Positions 24,016-39,000 of a DNA stretch of 64,000 nucleotides are shown here, piece by piece; the first letter of the stretch is position 1; every line of letters begins with the position of its first letter. The notes under the pieces are model-generated. The model was not told where the DNA came from. It made no database searches and saw only the letters and a list, made by a program, of their open reading frames with translations. Source of the DNA: Siphonodentalium dalli (Eukaryota; Mollusca; Scaphopoda; Gadilida; Siphonodentaliidae). The position numbers and the translations under genes were made by a program. The stretch is taken from contig CP136069.1 in assembly GCA_032622095.1 (NCBI GenBank), positions 65,185,319 through 65,249,318 on the forward strand, read 5' to 3'.

Positions 24016-27000
24016 CTGAAATAGACAGGTACACTTCAATGCCCATTTGATGAGTAAACGTATCATTGAATTGCTAATTATCAGTTATAGTAAAATAGTT
24101 ATTCCTGAAGAATCTTGTTTTCAAATGAATTCCTGAGAATAGGTGTGGTAAAACTGTGGTTTCTCAACGAGACTACAGTAATGCCCTAAATAAAAGACTC
24201 CTTAACCACAGCAGAATTATGTGTAGTTTTTCAGGATTTAGTCGTAAATATGGCCTGTTGCCATTCATTGGAAAGCTCTCAGTGAGAGCTTTCCATTGAA
24301 TGACAACAAGCCATATTTCCGACTAAATTCTGAAAAATTACACATAATTCTGCTGTGGTTAAGGAATCGATTATTTAGGGCATTACTGTAATTAAGTAGA
24401 CCAACACCCGAAATTTCTACGCTCAATGTCTATTTCCACATTAAGGACACAACAATAAAATAGCAAGGTTTACAAACATTTGGGTTGATAAAAAGTGGAT
24501 TCAGGAGGGAAAATAAATAAAAATAAAATAATGCATCACCACCACAACAATTGACAAATAGCAGAATTTCAAAAGATTTTTGAATGTAATAAGTGATACT
24601 CAAATAATTAAACTAACTGAGGGTATTTCTTCCCATAAATAATGAAAAAGAAGGTGATAGCAAATAAGAGACATTGCATTCAAATATTGTCTTCACCATT
24701 TGTGACCAAGGACTTCATATTTTAATCAGTGTGAACATAAACCAATTATATAAGATAGTTCTATTTTTTATAATATTGAGGAAAATGTTGTAGGACAGGT
24801 TTGTAAACCAGGCTATTAAAGGTACTCAATCCGATTTGATGGTCCCCATATAATCAGATTCCATCGACAACATTTTTAGAAATCAGAATCGATTAATTGC
24901 CATAAGATAATGCTAAACACTGTGAACTACAGTATAAAATTGCCCGAAACATGTTATTTATCAATATGTTGTTCCACGAAATTTGGCCTTATTATCAACA
25001 GAAAACCTCTTGATTTTAGAGTTATTTTCATCTGCAATTTGGTCCGAGACTGTTGGCTCATCGACTGCTTACTGGGCCACTAATAATTCTCGATGGTGAA
25101 AAATAATAGATTTCAAAAATCGATATCTAATCACTTTGAGCTTTGATAGGTGGGTTCCTCAACTCAAATCAAATATTTTTTACCTGCGAATCCAAATAAA
25201 TAGTAATTGGGTGCTTTATCGGATTATGCATCTTTAAATTGCTGTTGCCTGATGTAATTATCCCATTTAAACAAATGTGACCCGCCATATCAAATCCAGT
25301 CGGAAGTCGGGATTTTTTTACCCTGTGCCAATGCATTCTCTTATATATGCGAGTCGACCATAGGTCGCCTCGCATATATAAGAGAATGCATTGGCTTAAC
25401 AATTTTTTATCATGTTTTTTAAATAAATGTTTCTTACAATTTTTAGGACATAAAATAAAAAAACATCCATTATCCTGCAGGGAGCCCCACACATATATAG
25501 AAGCACCTAGAAGAGTGTTGTCTGCTCATGTTTGTCTGGGGCTCTGTATGGGTGAAATTATAAAATTGTTAAAGAATACAAGAACAAATTATTAAAATTT
25601 AAAAAAAATTGTTAGGCCAATGCATTCTCTTATATATGCGAGGCGACCTATGGTCGACTCGCATATATAAGAGAATGCATTGGCACAGGGTAAAAAAATC
25701 CCGACTTCCGACTGGATTTGATATGGCGGGTCACAAATTAGCTTTTGGAAACAGTTCAGGCACAGTACAAAAGAAAATTGAAAGTATGTAATTCTTTCAT
25801 GGCAACTTACCACTATACCCCTCTTGGTCATCTCGTTGAATATTTTACTGATTTCTATAGAGAATGAAAGTGAGAGTTGTGACCCCCTGGCTTCGGGGTC
25901 CTTTGGAGTAAATATCTCGATGTTAATATCTGGATTCACAGATTTGTCGTACTTTTGTCGAATCCTCTCCTCCAAGTATGCAGTAATCAGCTTTGCTTTC
26001 ACTCGAAGCTCTTCCATAGAAGTTTTACTGAATATCTGTGAATGATATAAATAGAGGAGGTCTATATATATCTTATTTTTATTATGTGTTTCCAAAGCAC
26101 TTCACCATTTGAATACAATGATAAATTTTCTCAAAATCAACCTTCACTCGATGCATAAAAGCCGACAGCTAATCCATGTCGTTTACTTCCCTATTTGCGA
26201 GAGAGAAATATATGTCCATACTACTCCATTGATTTACACAAATTAAAGTTCTGTTCTGAATTTCAACATAAAACAGGAGGTCTTATCATGACTATAATTA
26301 ACAAGAGCATAGCTGGTGCATGGCTAAATACGCCTGTATTTTTGGCTTAGAAATACACATACAAACTTTTGTTCTGATCAAATATCCAAACTGGGATTAT
26401 CGGTCAGAATCCAATATGTAATCAAATCGGGCAAAATATGAGTCAAAAAAGGGCCGTAAATCATGCAAAAATAATTGTACAGAACCCAATAGTCAATTGA
26501 ATTAGCCTGTATTTTTGGCTTATATTTCCTGAATAACCATCCATATCAATAATAGACCATTTCAATGCATACTGATGGAAAATCCATTTAGTGAACAAAA
26601 TGGTAAACGTACACATGGCGCATACCTCTAAGCTGGCCTTGAGAGAGGGACACAACAATCCTGGAGTGTTTGACAGACGATATGCTCTGGCCGTCTTATA
26701 TGGTGTCATATCTGAGAAAAAGAAATAGTATGAATACAACTAGTGAACAAACTATGCGGCCCATAACTAAACTTAACTAAATAGCAGGGAATTCCATTAC
26801 TTCCAAGAAACATTATATCAGTGTCAGCCAATCAAAACATTTAACGGTAAAGTGATGAAGCCAACCAGGCGATTGTCAGAATTCTAATATACTACAGTAA
26901 AGCCCTAAATAATCCACTCCTTATCCACAGCAGAATTATGGGTAACTTTTCAGGATTTAGTCGGAAATATGGCCTGTTGCCATTCATCTGAAAGCTCAGT

Positions 27001-30000
27001 GATAGCTTTCCGATGAATGGCAACAAGCCGCCATATTTCCGACTAAATCCTGAAAAGTTACCCATAATTTTGCTGTGGTTAAGGAGTCGATTATTTATGG
27101 CATTACTGTATCACGATTCCTCAGTTCATCACCACATACCAGTAGCTAAAATGTGCTAATTTTACACAGTCTTTACAAATTTAGAGATTACAACTAATTA
27201 ACCCTTTCATGACATGAGCTGCGCTGGTGCAACATTAAAGATCTTATGCCAGTGAATTCTCATATATATAGGGAGCTTCGCATATATAAGAGAATGCACA
27301 GGCTTATAATGTCAAGGCACATATTGTAGACCAATGCATTCTCTTGTATATGTGAGGCTTCCAATGGGAGACTCACATATACACGTATAAGAGAATGCAT
27401 TGGTACAGGGTTTTCGGAAAATTTCAGGAAGCTCCAGTCATGGAAGAGTTAAACATTAAAAAGTATCTATGAAGAGTCCAGAATTGACCAATAATACCCA
27501 GCCTAGAGAATAGAATTAAGTATTTCCAAAAATTTCAACAGTTAACACCCGTTTTTTTTATTCGCGAAAATGAAACCAAAAAGAGATACATGTATATGTC
27601 AATCGTGAAACTATTTGTGCTGTGATGTCATACTGCAGGGATTGCCTGCAGAATCTATGAATGATGGTGAAATCATTCAGACTCTGGAAAACGTAGTTTG
27701 TTCAATAGTATAATTTTAATGAGACTGATATAAATAGTAAACTATGTTCAAACGGAATTGAGGTATGACTGGTATATTGACAATTTTTATATTGACAATC
27801 TGCCCATGAAGGATTTTGCCATATATATGTACTGGCACTCCTGATCTGATGTACATATATGACTATTGACTGACAGCGTTCCAAAATATATTTTATTTCT
27901 TCTACTACTCATTGAACGTCTCTAAACATTTCTCTCCAATAATTAGGACTTCTTCCTGCTTCTTCTGCTCTTTCATGATCTGTCATCTGCATATATTGTT
28001 CCTGAAAACCCCTCCATGTGGGTTTTATTTAATAGTTTCCATTGATATGTTCACTGATACACAGCTTTGGAATATTTGTATATTCCTCTATTTTTGCATA
28101 CTTGAACAATACACATATTAACGATGAAATAGGACTGCAAGGAATAAACCTATTACAGTTAACCCTTTGAGTGCCAGGTCCGATTTTTTTATCAACCCAT
28201 ATACCCTGTGCCAATGCATTCTCTTATATATGCGAGTCGACCATAGGTCGCCTCGCATATATAAGAGAATGCATTGGCCTAACATTTTTTTTTTATTTTT
28301 TACAATTTTAATAATTTATTCTTATATTCTTTAACAGACTTATTTTGTAGGTTTAGGGCCGATGAGATCGGCCCCTGGCACTCAAAGGGTTAAACAAAAT
28401 GTGCGCGTAAAGGCGCAAACGGTTATCTCGTAGGTTAATGCGTTTCCAGGATAGATAACTCTTGAGAAACCTCTGAAGACTACACTTTCAGCATCAAAAA
28501 GAGCTGCTTCACTGCCGCTGTGAGGTTACTTACTGTTGTCCATGACAAATCTTGAAGATAGTTCATGGCCCCACCATCCCTCAAGTCGGGGGAAACTGTT
28601 CCCAAAATGCTTCTCATGTATGTATAGGCAGGCAAGAGAACCAGCTCCCGAATTTATATACTGAAATTAAATTTAAGGGCACTTCATGTTTAAATTAGCA
28701 ACAGAATATAGTTTCCCTAAAGATAATTTAAATAAAACATTTGACAATTTTTGTTTGGATTCCAATGAAGAAAAACAATAATTTAATGTTGTTTACTATA
28801 ATTTCCCCAGAAATTAAAGGGAGACTGTATGCCAATTTCATTAAATTCCCAGTGATAACAACGATCTAATATTGATAACATATAGAAAGATAAGTAAGTT
28901 CAGTCGAAAATGCCTTCTGTAAACATTCAGGTTAATAGGTTATTTTAAAATCAAAGTTAATAATTTGATATAAATTTAATTTATGACTCGACCCATGAAT
29001 TAAATTAGGAATTTCCGTGTCCAGGACGGAATCAAATTGATTGACGGAAAGTGGATTGGGCTCACTGAGTAGTGACTACACAATAACTTAAATGAGTATC
29101 TGGGACTGGTATGCATATAATATAACATTTATTTGATACATTTGCATGAAAACTGTACAAAAATTACCCGAAGATGGTAGTTCTATTTTCGGCTAATCTG
29201 CCATCCGTAACATTACTTCGTACTCAACAGACTTTCAAATAATGAAAAGTTGGTTATTTATTCTACGAAGCAGAGACTAGAGAAACCAACAACAACATTT
29301 GAGTACATATGCAGTACCTCTTTAAGCTGAAAGTTCATCTCTTGAAGTTCAAAGTATGACATAATATCTAAACCTGGATATTATCAGAAACAAGATGCAG
29401 AGAGAGGGAGGCATGTGATCTAGTGTCTTTCGGAACCTTGTTCAAAAGTGGCAGTACATAAATTTTTTATTAAATAATTTCAGAATTGAAAGTTTTAATT
29501 TTGGAACATAAGATTATATAACCATACAAAGTGTTATAAGCTGCATACATTCATGTACTTTACTATGCATGTAAGCTATGTTCTCCATTATTTATGATAG
29601 CTTGATTTAGAATATTAAATCATACCAGTAGGGGGGTATGTACAATGATGACTAAAGACGTACCTTGTAGTTACACCAGCAAGCGAAATCAACGCCCCAA
29701 TCATTGAGATACAAGGGAACATTTCCAGCTGCATGAGCGAGATCCCAGCCAACATGACATCCCTAAAATTAACATAAAAATTGTTCAAAGATCCCAGCCA
29801 ACATGACATCCCTAAAATTAACATAAAAAATGTTCTAAGATCCCAACGAACATGACATCCCTAAAACAGAATTCAAATCATTATCAACATCAGATCCACT
29901 CATATAACATCACAACGCACAGTGATAATTTAATACTTTCTTTACCAAATGGATTCTCCCAACCAATTATAAAAGTATATATTGGAATGATCAATTATTC

Positions 30001-33000
30001 ATTTGGAGGGCTGCTCAGGAATTTTAAACAGACGACAGACAGATGAAAAGTGCACAAGGATTCATATTCTTTAATGGGGAAATAGGCTGCTCACTGAACT
30101 AAGTGTCTAAACATTTCCCCAGGGAACTACTCGTCAATGAGTGTTTAGTAAAGAAAGGGTTAAGAAATTGAGAAACTTGAACCAATGTCCCACATCATGA
30201 GGCCATTTGTAAACAGCACGCATAGTTACCACGCCACGAAAACTAAATTAATAAATAAGACTGATCATTGAAACAGTGAAAAGTGATCGTTTTGTGGGGA
30301 ATAAATCTTTTTTTACTATTTTCCTATTAATATTTATTTTGCTTCATACCATATTAAAATTACATGGAATTCATCAGGTGAGCATAACAATTACCAGTAA
30401 AGTGATGATTTCAATTTCGAGTTAGCTATTAGAGACCACAAATTCGGACAGAAATACTTATTACTGGAAACAGAAGTCGAATGCGTTTATTTTCTGAACT
30501 TTTACTTGGTTGATGTCAAATTCGACCAACTAATTTTTGGTCCGTCATTCCAAATTTGTCAATTGCGTAACAGAAAATCATGTTCGATGCATCTCTGGGC
30601 CTATAAAAGTGTCAGATTCCCAACAACATACTTGGTATAATTTTGTTGATTGTATATATATAAACTAATATTTTTTTACAGACTATATAATTACGTGCGC
30701 TCGCGCAACAGTATGGCGATCAGACAGATTCGTAGGTTGGTGTCACTCCATGACGTCACCAAAAACGACGTAAAACCTCGTGGAGTTCTGACATTCTTAC
30801 TGTGCCGCGTTTTTGCTATGTTTATTTTATGTGTTGTTTTCGATTATTTGTTTGTCGCCGATATCACCATTTGTCGGGATTCGCTGTTTCTATATTTAAA
30901 ACTGGCATGCTCGTAGTGAGTCTCGATTTCGATTTTTTTCTCCCAGGTCAAAATACGTCAGAGTTATGACAAAAATAGATCGACCTACATTTTCTCCATC
31001 AGAGCTCTACATCAAAGAGTCTATACTCCTTCGGGACCTACATAGACTCCTTCATTTGGGTATTTTTACTTATAATTGGGAAGTTTTATCATTTTTGGTT
31101 CGTGCGAAGACCTCTTTTTATCGTGCGGGGAAAGAGAGACATTCAAAACGCGATTTCGTAATTCGACGCAATAGGCTGAATAGCCTAACCTTCAGCCGAG
31201 TTCCGGGTCAAATACGACAAATGACGTAACACAAAACAAAACGCATTTGTTGACACAAACACCGTTTGAAGAGTTTATTATTACATAAAATGATCGTTAT
31301 TGATTAATTATTGATTAATTATTGATATTTATTGTTGCATATTGGCTGTTATCAATATTTACACAAATAGTATTAATTATTTCTTATAATTGCTCCTTTG
31401 GTCAACTTTGACTATCGGAAAATGAAAATGAAAATATGCCGCTGAAAAAAATGTAATCGATATTAAAGTCTCATCCTTTCGGCAACATGGAATTGGTTTT
31501 AATTACTTAAATGATTAATATAGTAATTTGCATTTATCTGTGATGAAATGAGAAATGGTAATTTTTCTAACATTAAATTAAATTAAATAAATAAAATAAA
31601 ATACAGTGAAATTATTTTTTAAATTATTGTTTATTACATTTTTGCGCACGTTGGCATCTCTCTGAGTGCATTCTAGTTATTTAATATGGTTATGTATAGT
31701 ACTTCTCTACTGTAAATAGCATATGACCAGCATATATTCCCTAGTTCACTATTTAACATTTTTCTTATAGGCAATACACGACCACTATTGCGTACACAGT
31801 ATACAGTAATGCCCTAAATAATCGACTCCTTAACCACAGCAGAATTATGGGTAACTTTTCAGGATTTAGTCGGAAATATGGCTTGATGCCATTCACCCTA
31901 AAGCTCTCAATGAGAGCTTTCCAATGAATGGCAACAAGCCATATTTCCGACTAAATCCTGAAAAGTTATCCATAATTCTGCTGTGGTTAAGGAGTCGTTT
32001 ATTTAGGGCATTACTGCAGGTGCTAGAAAGGTCACTAACCTTAGCCTGGCCAGCTTTAGTAATCTTCTCAATCTCAAATAACTGGCCGGTATAATACTGT
32101 ATTCCACTAAAACAAACAACAGCTATCGAGTCCCCCTCCTCCTCAATCTTCTTTAGAATATCTTCCGTTCGAAGCGTTTGTTCCCCCTGAAAAAAAACAA
32201 AAATGAAAACAATGTTTGACATACAAATCTGCTTATCTGACAGATATGAAGTTCACATTTTAAATATAGCGCAGCACGTTTTGAAGCTAGACAGTATGTG
32301 AGGCCCAAGTCACATTTATTTGAGCTTATTTAATAATGAAGTGAAAACTTTCGAGTATAAAAAAAAAAATTGATATTACAAATATTATTTTCAATAAGAC
32401 ATTTTTCATTCAAAAGATTTTTAAACAAGAAATATTAATTGTTATATCTATATCTTAGAGCTTCTTTAGAATGGTATAGTTTGGAGCCAAATTTATTAAC
32501 AGTTTAGACCATAAAAATAACTATCTACTTATGAATTTTGTCACTTTCAAATCCTTCAGTATCTATAGTTCAGAAAATATCCTGTACGGTGCCAGACATT
32601 TGCAGGAATGAGGTCTCCAGAGGGTGAACTTAGTGACGCTACCCCACACAGTTGGCTAGCATCACTAAATTCATCCTCTGGGGACCACATTCTGCTTAGG
32701 CCTCATCTTCTCTGGAAAGTATATTTATTTTCAAATTGACAAGTTTTTTAGTTTCTTTGGAAACATCTTGACAAATCATCTTTTTATTTTTATTTTAGTT
32801 TCTTTATATCCCCATATTGGCAGATGACAATATGCATAATCGAGGTGCCCAATGGGTGCACATCACAATCTGGGAAATTAAATCTGTGTCTAGGTCTCCC
32901 ACAGCAGATATCATTCAGTAAATATCCAGCACCAAATTTTGAGGCCTGCTGTATACTGTAAATGCAAATCAATGGGGTCAATCAAGTCTATCAAATTTAA

Positions 33001-36000
33001 ACAGTAATGCCCTAAATAATCGACTCCTTATCCACATCAGAATTATGGGTTACTTTTCAGGATTTAGTTGGAATTATGGCTTGTTGCCATTCATCGGAAA
33101 GCTCTCACTGAGAGCTTTCCGATGAATGGTAACATGCCATATTTCCAACTAAATCCTGAAAAGTTACCCATAATTTTGCAGTGATTGAGGAGTCGATTAT
33201 TTAGGGCAGTACTGTAGCTGTGAGAGCAACTGGTGAGAGACTAATTTTGCCAGAAGATGTTTCTTGCCATACTCCTAAAACCTACCTCTCTTGGTTCCAT
33301 ACATAACATGCTTGTTTCTGGATTGTAACCATGGAGACGAATCTGACTTGTGACAGCATACTGAAAGAGGATGGAATTACATCAAGACAGCTTAGCCAAA
33401 TTTAGAGCCATCTTTAATTAAAGATGCACAATCCGAATTAATGCTCCTAAATTACTATTTCTTAAGGTCGGTTGTTAAAAAATATTTGACTCGAGTCAAG
33501 GAACCCACCCATCAAAGCTCAGAGTTATCAATTTATTCATTATTTATTTATTATTTTTTACCACCCGGAATATTTGGCAGCCTGGGAAAAATTTTCCCAA
33601 AATTCTCAATACAAAATTGCGTTGAACAAAATGTTGATATATAACACTTTTTGGTCAAAGTACGTCTACGGATTCTACGATTCGACAGACAGATGGATGA
33701 ACAGATGGACGGGCGGACAAGCCGATTCCTATATGCCCCCCATAACTCGTTACAGGGGGTATAACTAAATTACATGATCAGATGGGGACTAACTTACATG
33801 ATCAGATGGGTATGCTTTGGACTAACTTACATGATCAGATGGGAATGCTTTGGACTCCAGTAAAACTTTATGTCTCTTTGGAGTTGGTCTGTAGAATGAT
33901 ATCTGGAATATATTCCAAATTTATTTTATTATTAGCAAGCCTAAATAACTGGCCTGTCATCGTCATTGACAGGTTGAAACATACCGAACATTTTAATATG
34001 ACAGGCTGAAATGCTTTTGTACCTACCATTGTGACAGACCCTAATTTAGTTGTTGATCAATCACAGATATGCCAAAAGCAACCAGTTTTCTATGTAAACA
34101 CTTAACATTAATCTAGGGAGCTGAAGCGATATAAAGAATATGAATGTACAATTAATTATTATGCTTATAAATGGAAATTGAATGACTCAATTTTGTGATA
34201 TACAGGAACAGGGTTTGCACTGCCACTTGCCAAATTTGCCAATGGGAAAAAATATTGTCATTTGGCAAAAGTTTTGGCCTTTTAATTTCTCAAGACAGTT
34301 GAGTCGAAAAATATTGGTCAATGAACGATTACTCACCAGTAGTAAATGTAAGTTGACAGTGAGGCCGTTAGTGATGGACAGTTCTCCTGGTTTAGCACCT
34401 GAAAATAAAGTAATTTAACCCTTTCATGATGGAAGCTGCACTGGTGCAGCATTAATGATCCTGTGCCAATGTATCCTCTTATATGTGCGAGTCTCCCATA
34501 GGGAGCCTCGCATATATAACAGAATGCACTGGCTTACAATGTCAATGTAAATAATGTTAGGCCAATTTATTCAATTATATATGCGAGGCTCACTATGGGA
34601 GACTCACATATATAAGAGAATGCATTGGCACAGGGTTTTCATAAAATTTCAGGAAGCTCCAGTCATGAAAGGGTTAACCCTTCAATTACTGAATGGATTC
34701 TCCCATACAGTTGTTAACAAATAACGCAATTAAACAGTTAAACCTTTCTATACTAAACACTCATTGATGAGTTGTTCCCTTAGGAAATGTTCAGATAATA
34801 AGTTCAACAAATGGCCATTGGTCATTCCAATGTATTAAAGAAAGGGTTAATTCTTCATTTTTAGGGATGTTCAGATGTTTTTACTGAACATCCCTCCAAA
34901 GGAATAATAGACTATTCCAATTTATACTTTCATGAATTACCTGAGACCATTTAATACCTCCAATTGTTTTTTCATGAAGATCACAGGACAAATTATAAAA
35001 AGAAAGCCCATTTTTTTAAACTATATCGACAAAAATATTTGGAATTGGTTTCTTTGAATATCCCTATACATAATTTGGATGTTGAAACATGCCATTCCTG
35101 TTAAATTATGTACTACTCACCGACAATTCTTTCCATCATGGATTCCAGAGTCTCTGCACACCAGGCCCATGGTAGATCCCCAGTCGTGTGCCCCTCAACA
35201 CCTCTAAAACAATAAGATTAATATGAATCAACAGACCAGGCCCATGGTACATCGCCAGCATTGTGCCCCTCAACACCTCTAAAAGAAAAGATTTACAATT
35301 TAAAGGTACACCATCCGATTCGAAAGATCTCCATATCATCAAATTCCAACAACAACATTTCTTGAAATGCCACTTCAGTTATCAGAATCGATCAATTAAC
35401 AAAAAATAATGCTAACCACTTTCAACTGTAGTATAAATTTCCCAAAAAGTGTTATATATCAACATTTTGTTCAATGCAATTTTGTATCGAGAGTATGTCA
35501 GTCGGCATTTGTCGAATATTTGCCAGGACGTAAATATTCCAGATGGTGAAAAATAATAGATATCAAAAATCAATATCTGATAACTCTGAGCTTTGACCGG
35601 TGGGTTCCTCGACTCTAATCAAATATTTTTACCCCCACAAAGCCAAAGAAATAGTAATTTAGGAGTGTTAATTCAGATTGTGCATATATAATACATGGCT
35701 ATTACTGAAAACAAAATAATCCTACCTCAAACCATTCCACAATTTTTAAGCCGTTCCACACATAAACATGTTGCAGACACAAACGTAAATGATGGTGGCC
35801 GGAACAACTCAACTGAACGTTCAAATACATGTATCTTCAACAGACCTGAGAATATGGTGCCAAACTTTTGCAGAATTAGGTCCCCAGAGGGTGAATTCAG
35901 TAACGCTACCCGGCACAGTGGACTAGCATCACCAAATTCATCCTCTGGGGACCTCATTCTGCATGACCTCATCTGCTATGGGCAACCTAGACTCAGATTT

Positions 36001-39000
36001 AAGTTCCCAGATGGTGAAAATTGTAATGTGCACACCCATTGGGCACCTCAATTATACAGTGTGTCGTCTGCCAATTTTTGGATGTAGAGAAACTAAAAAA
36101 GAAAAAGAATCTTTGTGAAGAAGTTTCAAAAGAAACTAAAAAAAACTTTATTAATTGATAATAAAGATACTTTCCAGAGAAGATCAGGCCGAAGCAGAAT
36201 GAGGTCCCCAGAGGGTGAATTTAGTGATGCTAGCCTGATGCTGATCTTCAAAAAATCTTCAGATAAAATAACAACAGAAGTAAGTGATTACTAGGTCTAA
36301 ATTGAGGATTTTAATTTCTTTAACCCTTTCTTTACTATATGGATTCTCCCAACCAGTTATAAAAGTATACATTGGAATGGTCTATTATTCATTTGGAGGG
36401 ATATTAAGGATATATGAGCAGACGACAGCCAGAGAAAATGATAGTTAAGTGCAGAAGAATTCATATTCATTGGTGGGAAATGGTTAGATAATAAGTTCAA
36501 TAAACGACCAATGGGAACTACAGTAATGCCCTAAATAATCGACTCCTTCACCATATTTATGACTAAATCCTGAAAATTACCCATAATTCTGCTGTGGTTA
36601 AGGAGTCAATTATTTAGGGCATTATTGTAGTATAGAAAGGATTAACTCACGTTTTCTCCCACTTATCTATTTCAACTTCCATATACTCTCTTGTTTTCTT
36701 TGGACAGAGTCCCAGTGAATTTCCACAGAAGTATACGCATTCCTCTTCTGGTGACACCAGACTCAAGTCAGCTGAAATATAAAGTACCAGCACTTAAAAG
36801 CATTGGTCTCTCTTCCACCAATGTACGCTATACTCCTAAATGTTTTCCATATGCCTCCGTTGACATTACATAACGTGTTCAGGGACTGCAGGCCACTCCA
36901 ATGCTGAATAAAGACTCCCAAAGGGATCCAGTTTCAGCTAGTTTCATATATTGGTCAAGTTATATTCAACGAAGAGTACCATACTTCTCTCTATAATATT
37001 GTTTGCACGGGAGGGCCAAATAAAATAAACATGCAGCATGGAGCAGGGTGGATGTCTTACACAATATTAACAAACATGAATGTTATTTGGAACACTTAAA
37101 GGTACTCAATCCTGAATCAGACGGTCCCCATATCATCAAGTTACAACAACATTTTTTTTAAATATGATTTAGTTTCAGAATTGTTTAAAGGTACTCAATC
37201 CGTAAAGAGGGTCTCCATCTCAACAGATTCCAACAACAACAATCCGATCAGAGGGTCTTATATTACTATTTCTTTGGCTTTGGGGTTAAAAAATATTTGA
37301 TTCGAGTCGAGGAACCCATCAAACAAAGGTCAGAGTTATTAGATATTGATTTTTGAAATTTGTTAATTGCTCGAGATGAGTACTAATAACTGCCATCAAT
37401 TTGGTAACCTGCTCGAGATTTTACGCCAAAACTCTATTCAAACAGACAAGGATGGATAACTCTATAATCAAGTGGTAATAATAACGAAATTTTGACTGTC
37501 TTCTGGGCCAGAAAGAATTCCCCCGATAATGAAAAATAATAGATTTCTAAAATCGATATCTAACAAATCTGAGCTTTGATGGGTGACTTCCTCGGCTCGA
37601 ATCAAATATTTTTGACCCCCGAAGCCATTGAAATAGTAATTGAGAGGAGTTTTATCGGATTGAGTACCTTTAATTACAACAAAATAATGCTAACCAGTGA
37701 CTGTCAGCTATGGTATACAATTTCCCAAAAAGTATTATTTATCAACATGTTGTTCAATGAAATATGGCCGTATTATCACTTGATTATCTTGAAATTTGGC
37801 TGTATTACCACTTGATTTTAGAGTTATCCATCTTCAACTGCAATTTTGTCCGAGACTGTAACCTTGACAAATTTTTTTCAGGCCATATATAAGTACAGTA
37901 ATGCTCTAAGTAATCAACTTCTTAACCACAGCAGAATTATGGGTAACATATCTCGATAACTAACAAATTTCAAAAATTGATATCTGATCTCTTTGAGCTT
38001 TGATGGGTGGGTTCCTCGACTTGAATCAAATATTTTTTACCCTCTGAAGCCAAAGAAATAGTAGTTTGGGAACATTAATTATGCATATTTAAGAGTATAG
38101 ACATGGTTACAGGGATGAGCCTAGAGCGGAACTTGGGAGACATCTTTTCCCTAAAATGTGCAACTTCTCCCTATGTGTATCCCAAGGAAAAGTGACTTCT
38201 CTCTCATATAACAGTATACATATGTACCAAAAGAATATTAAAGTATATCTACAGATTGTAATGGTGTTCTTACTCACTATGATGGTTTTATAAATAAGCT
38301 CTTGTGTTGCATAATACTTATTGGATCATAGCAGGGTGATGTTGGGGTGTAAATTGAACTTCAGCCATTGTTACTTCTCCCTCATAACAGTCCACTTCTC
38401 CCTAATAACAAAACAGGGATAAGTGTCACTTCTCCTAAATAGAAATACATCTAGGCTCGTCCCTACATTGTCACATCCAAGCCTGAGTTCAGTGTGCCTG
38501 TCATTTGCAGAATGAGGTCCCCAGAGGGTGAATTTTGTGACGCTATCCAGCATAACAGGCGGGCATCACCAAATTCACCCTCTGGGTACCACATTCTGCA
38601 TGGTCTCATCTGCTGTGGGAGGCATAGACTCGGGTTGAACTTCCCAAATGGTGAATATTGTGATATACATCCATTGGGAACCTCGATTATGCAATGTGTC
38701 GTCTGCCAATTTGAGGATATCGAGAAACTAAACAAAAAAAGAAATAAAATCTATGGGAAGAAGTTTCTATAGAAATTTGATGATAAAGAAACTTTCCAGA
38801 ATGAGGTTCCCAGAGGGTGAATTTGGTGATGGTAGGCCACTGTGATGGATAGCGTCACTAAATTCACCCTCTGAGGACCTCATTCTGCAAATGACAGGCA
38901 CACTAAACTCAGACTTGGTCACATCCCTTTATATATTACTTACTTTTTCCTAAATGTTTCATCTTCGGATATGTGAATTCGTTTCTGAATGGCCTCAATT

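Larger units (their letters stand above)
37096..38092 (+). mobile_element. TTAA element family F, copy 5, with another F copy nested (KYNU intron 1)
   Basis: The outer copy starts TTAAAGGTACTCAATCCTGA and ends 'attatgcatatttaa'. At 37185 a second element starts with the same TTAAAGGTACTCAATCCG and closes at 37673, after which the outer sequence resumes (ttacaacaaaataatgctaa). Confidence 0.75.

Noticed and set aside
29615-29824. 69-codon minus ORF across KYNU exon 8
   Set aside because: It is in a different frame from the enzyme and arises from the triplicated 49 bp repeat plus the exon read out of frame.
30650-31229. Two adjacent forward ORFs (88 and 87 codons) in KYNU intron 7
   Set aside because: No recognised domain, no splice pair, and one begins inside AT-rich intron sequence. 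Kept only as a note in the intron entry.
35278-35278. Distal acceptor as the true start of KYNU exon 3
   Set aside because: Using it puts TAA in frame after about 18 codons. The proximal site at 35203 restores the conserved protein.
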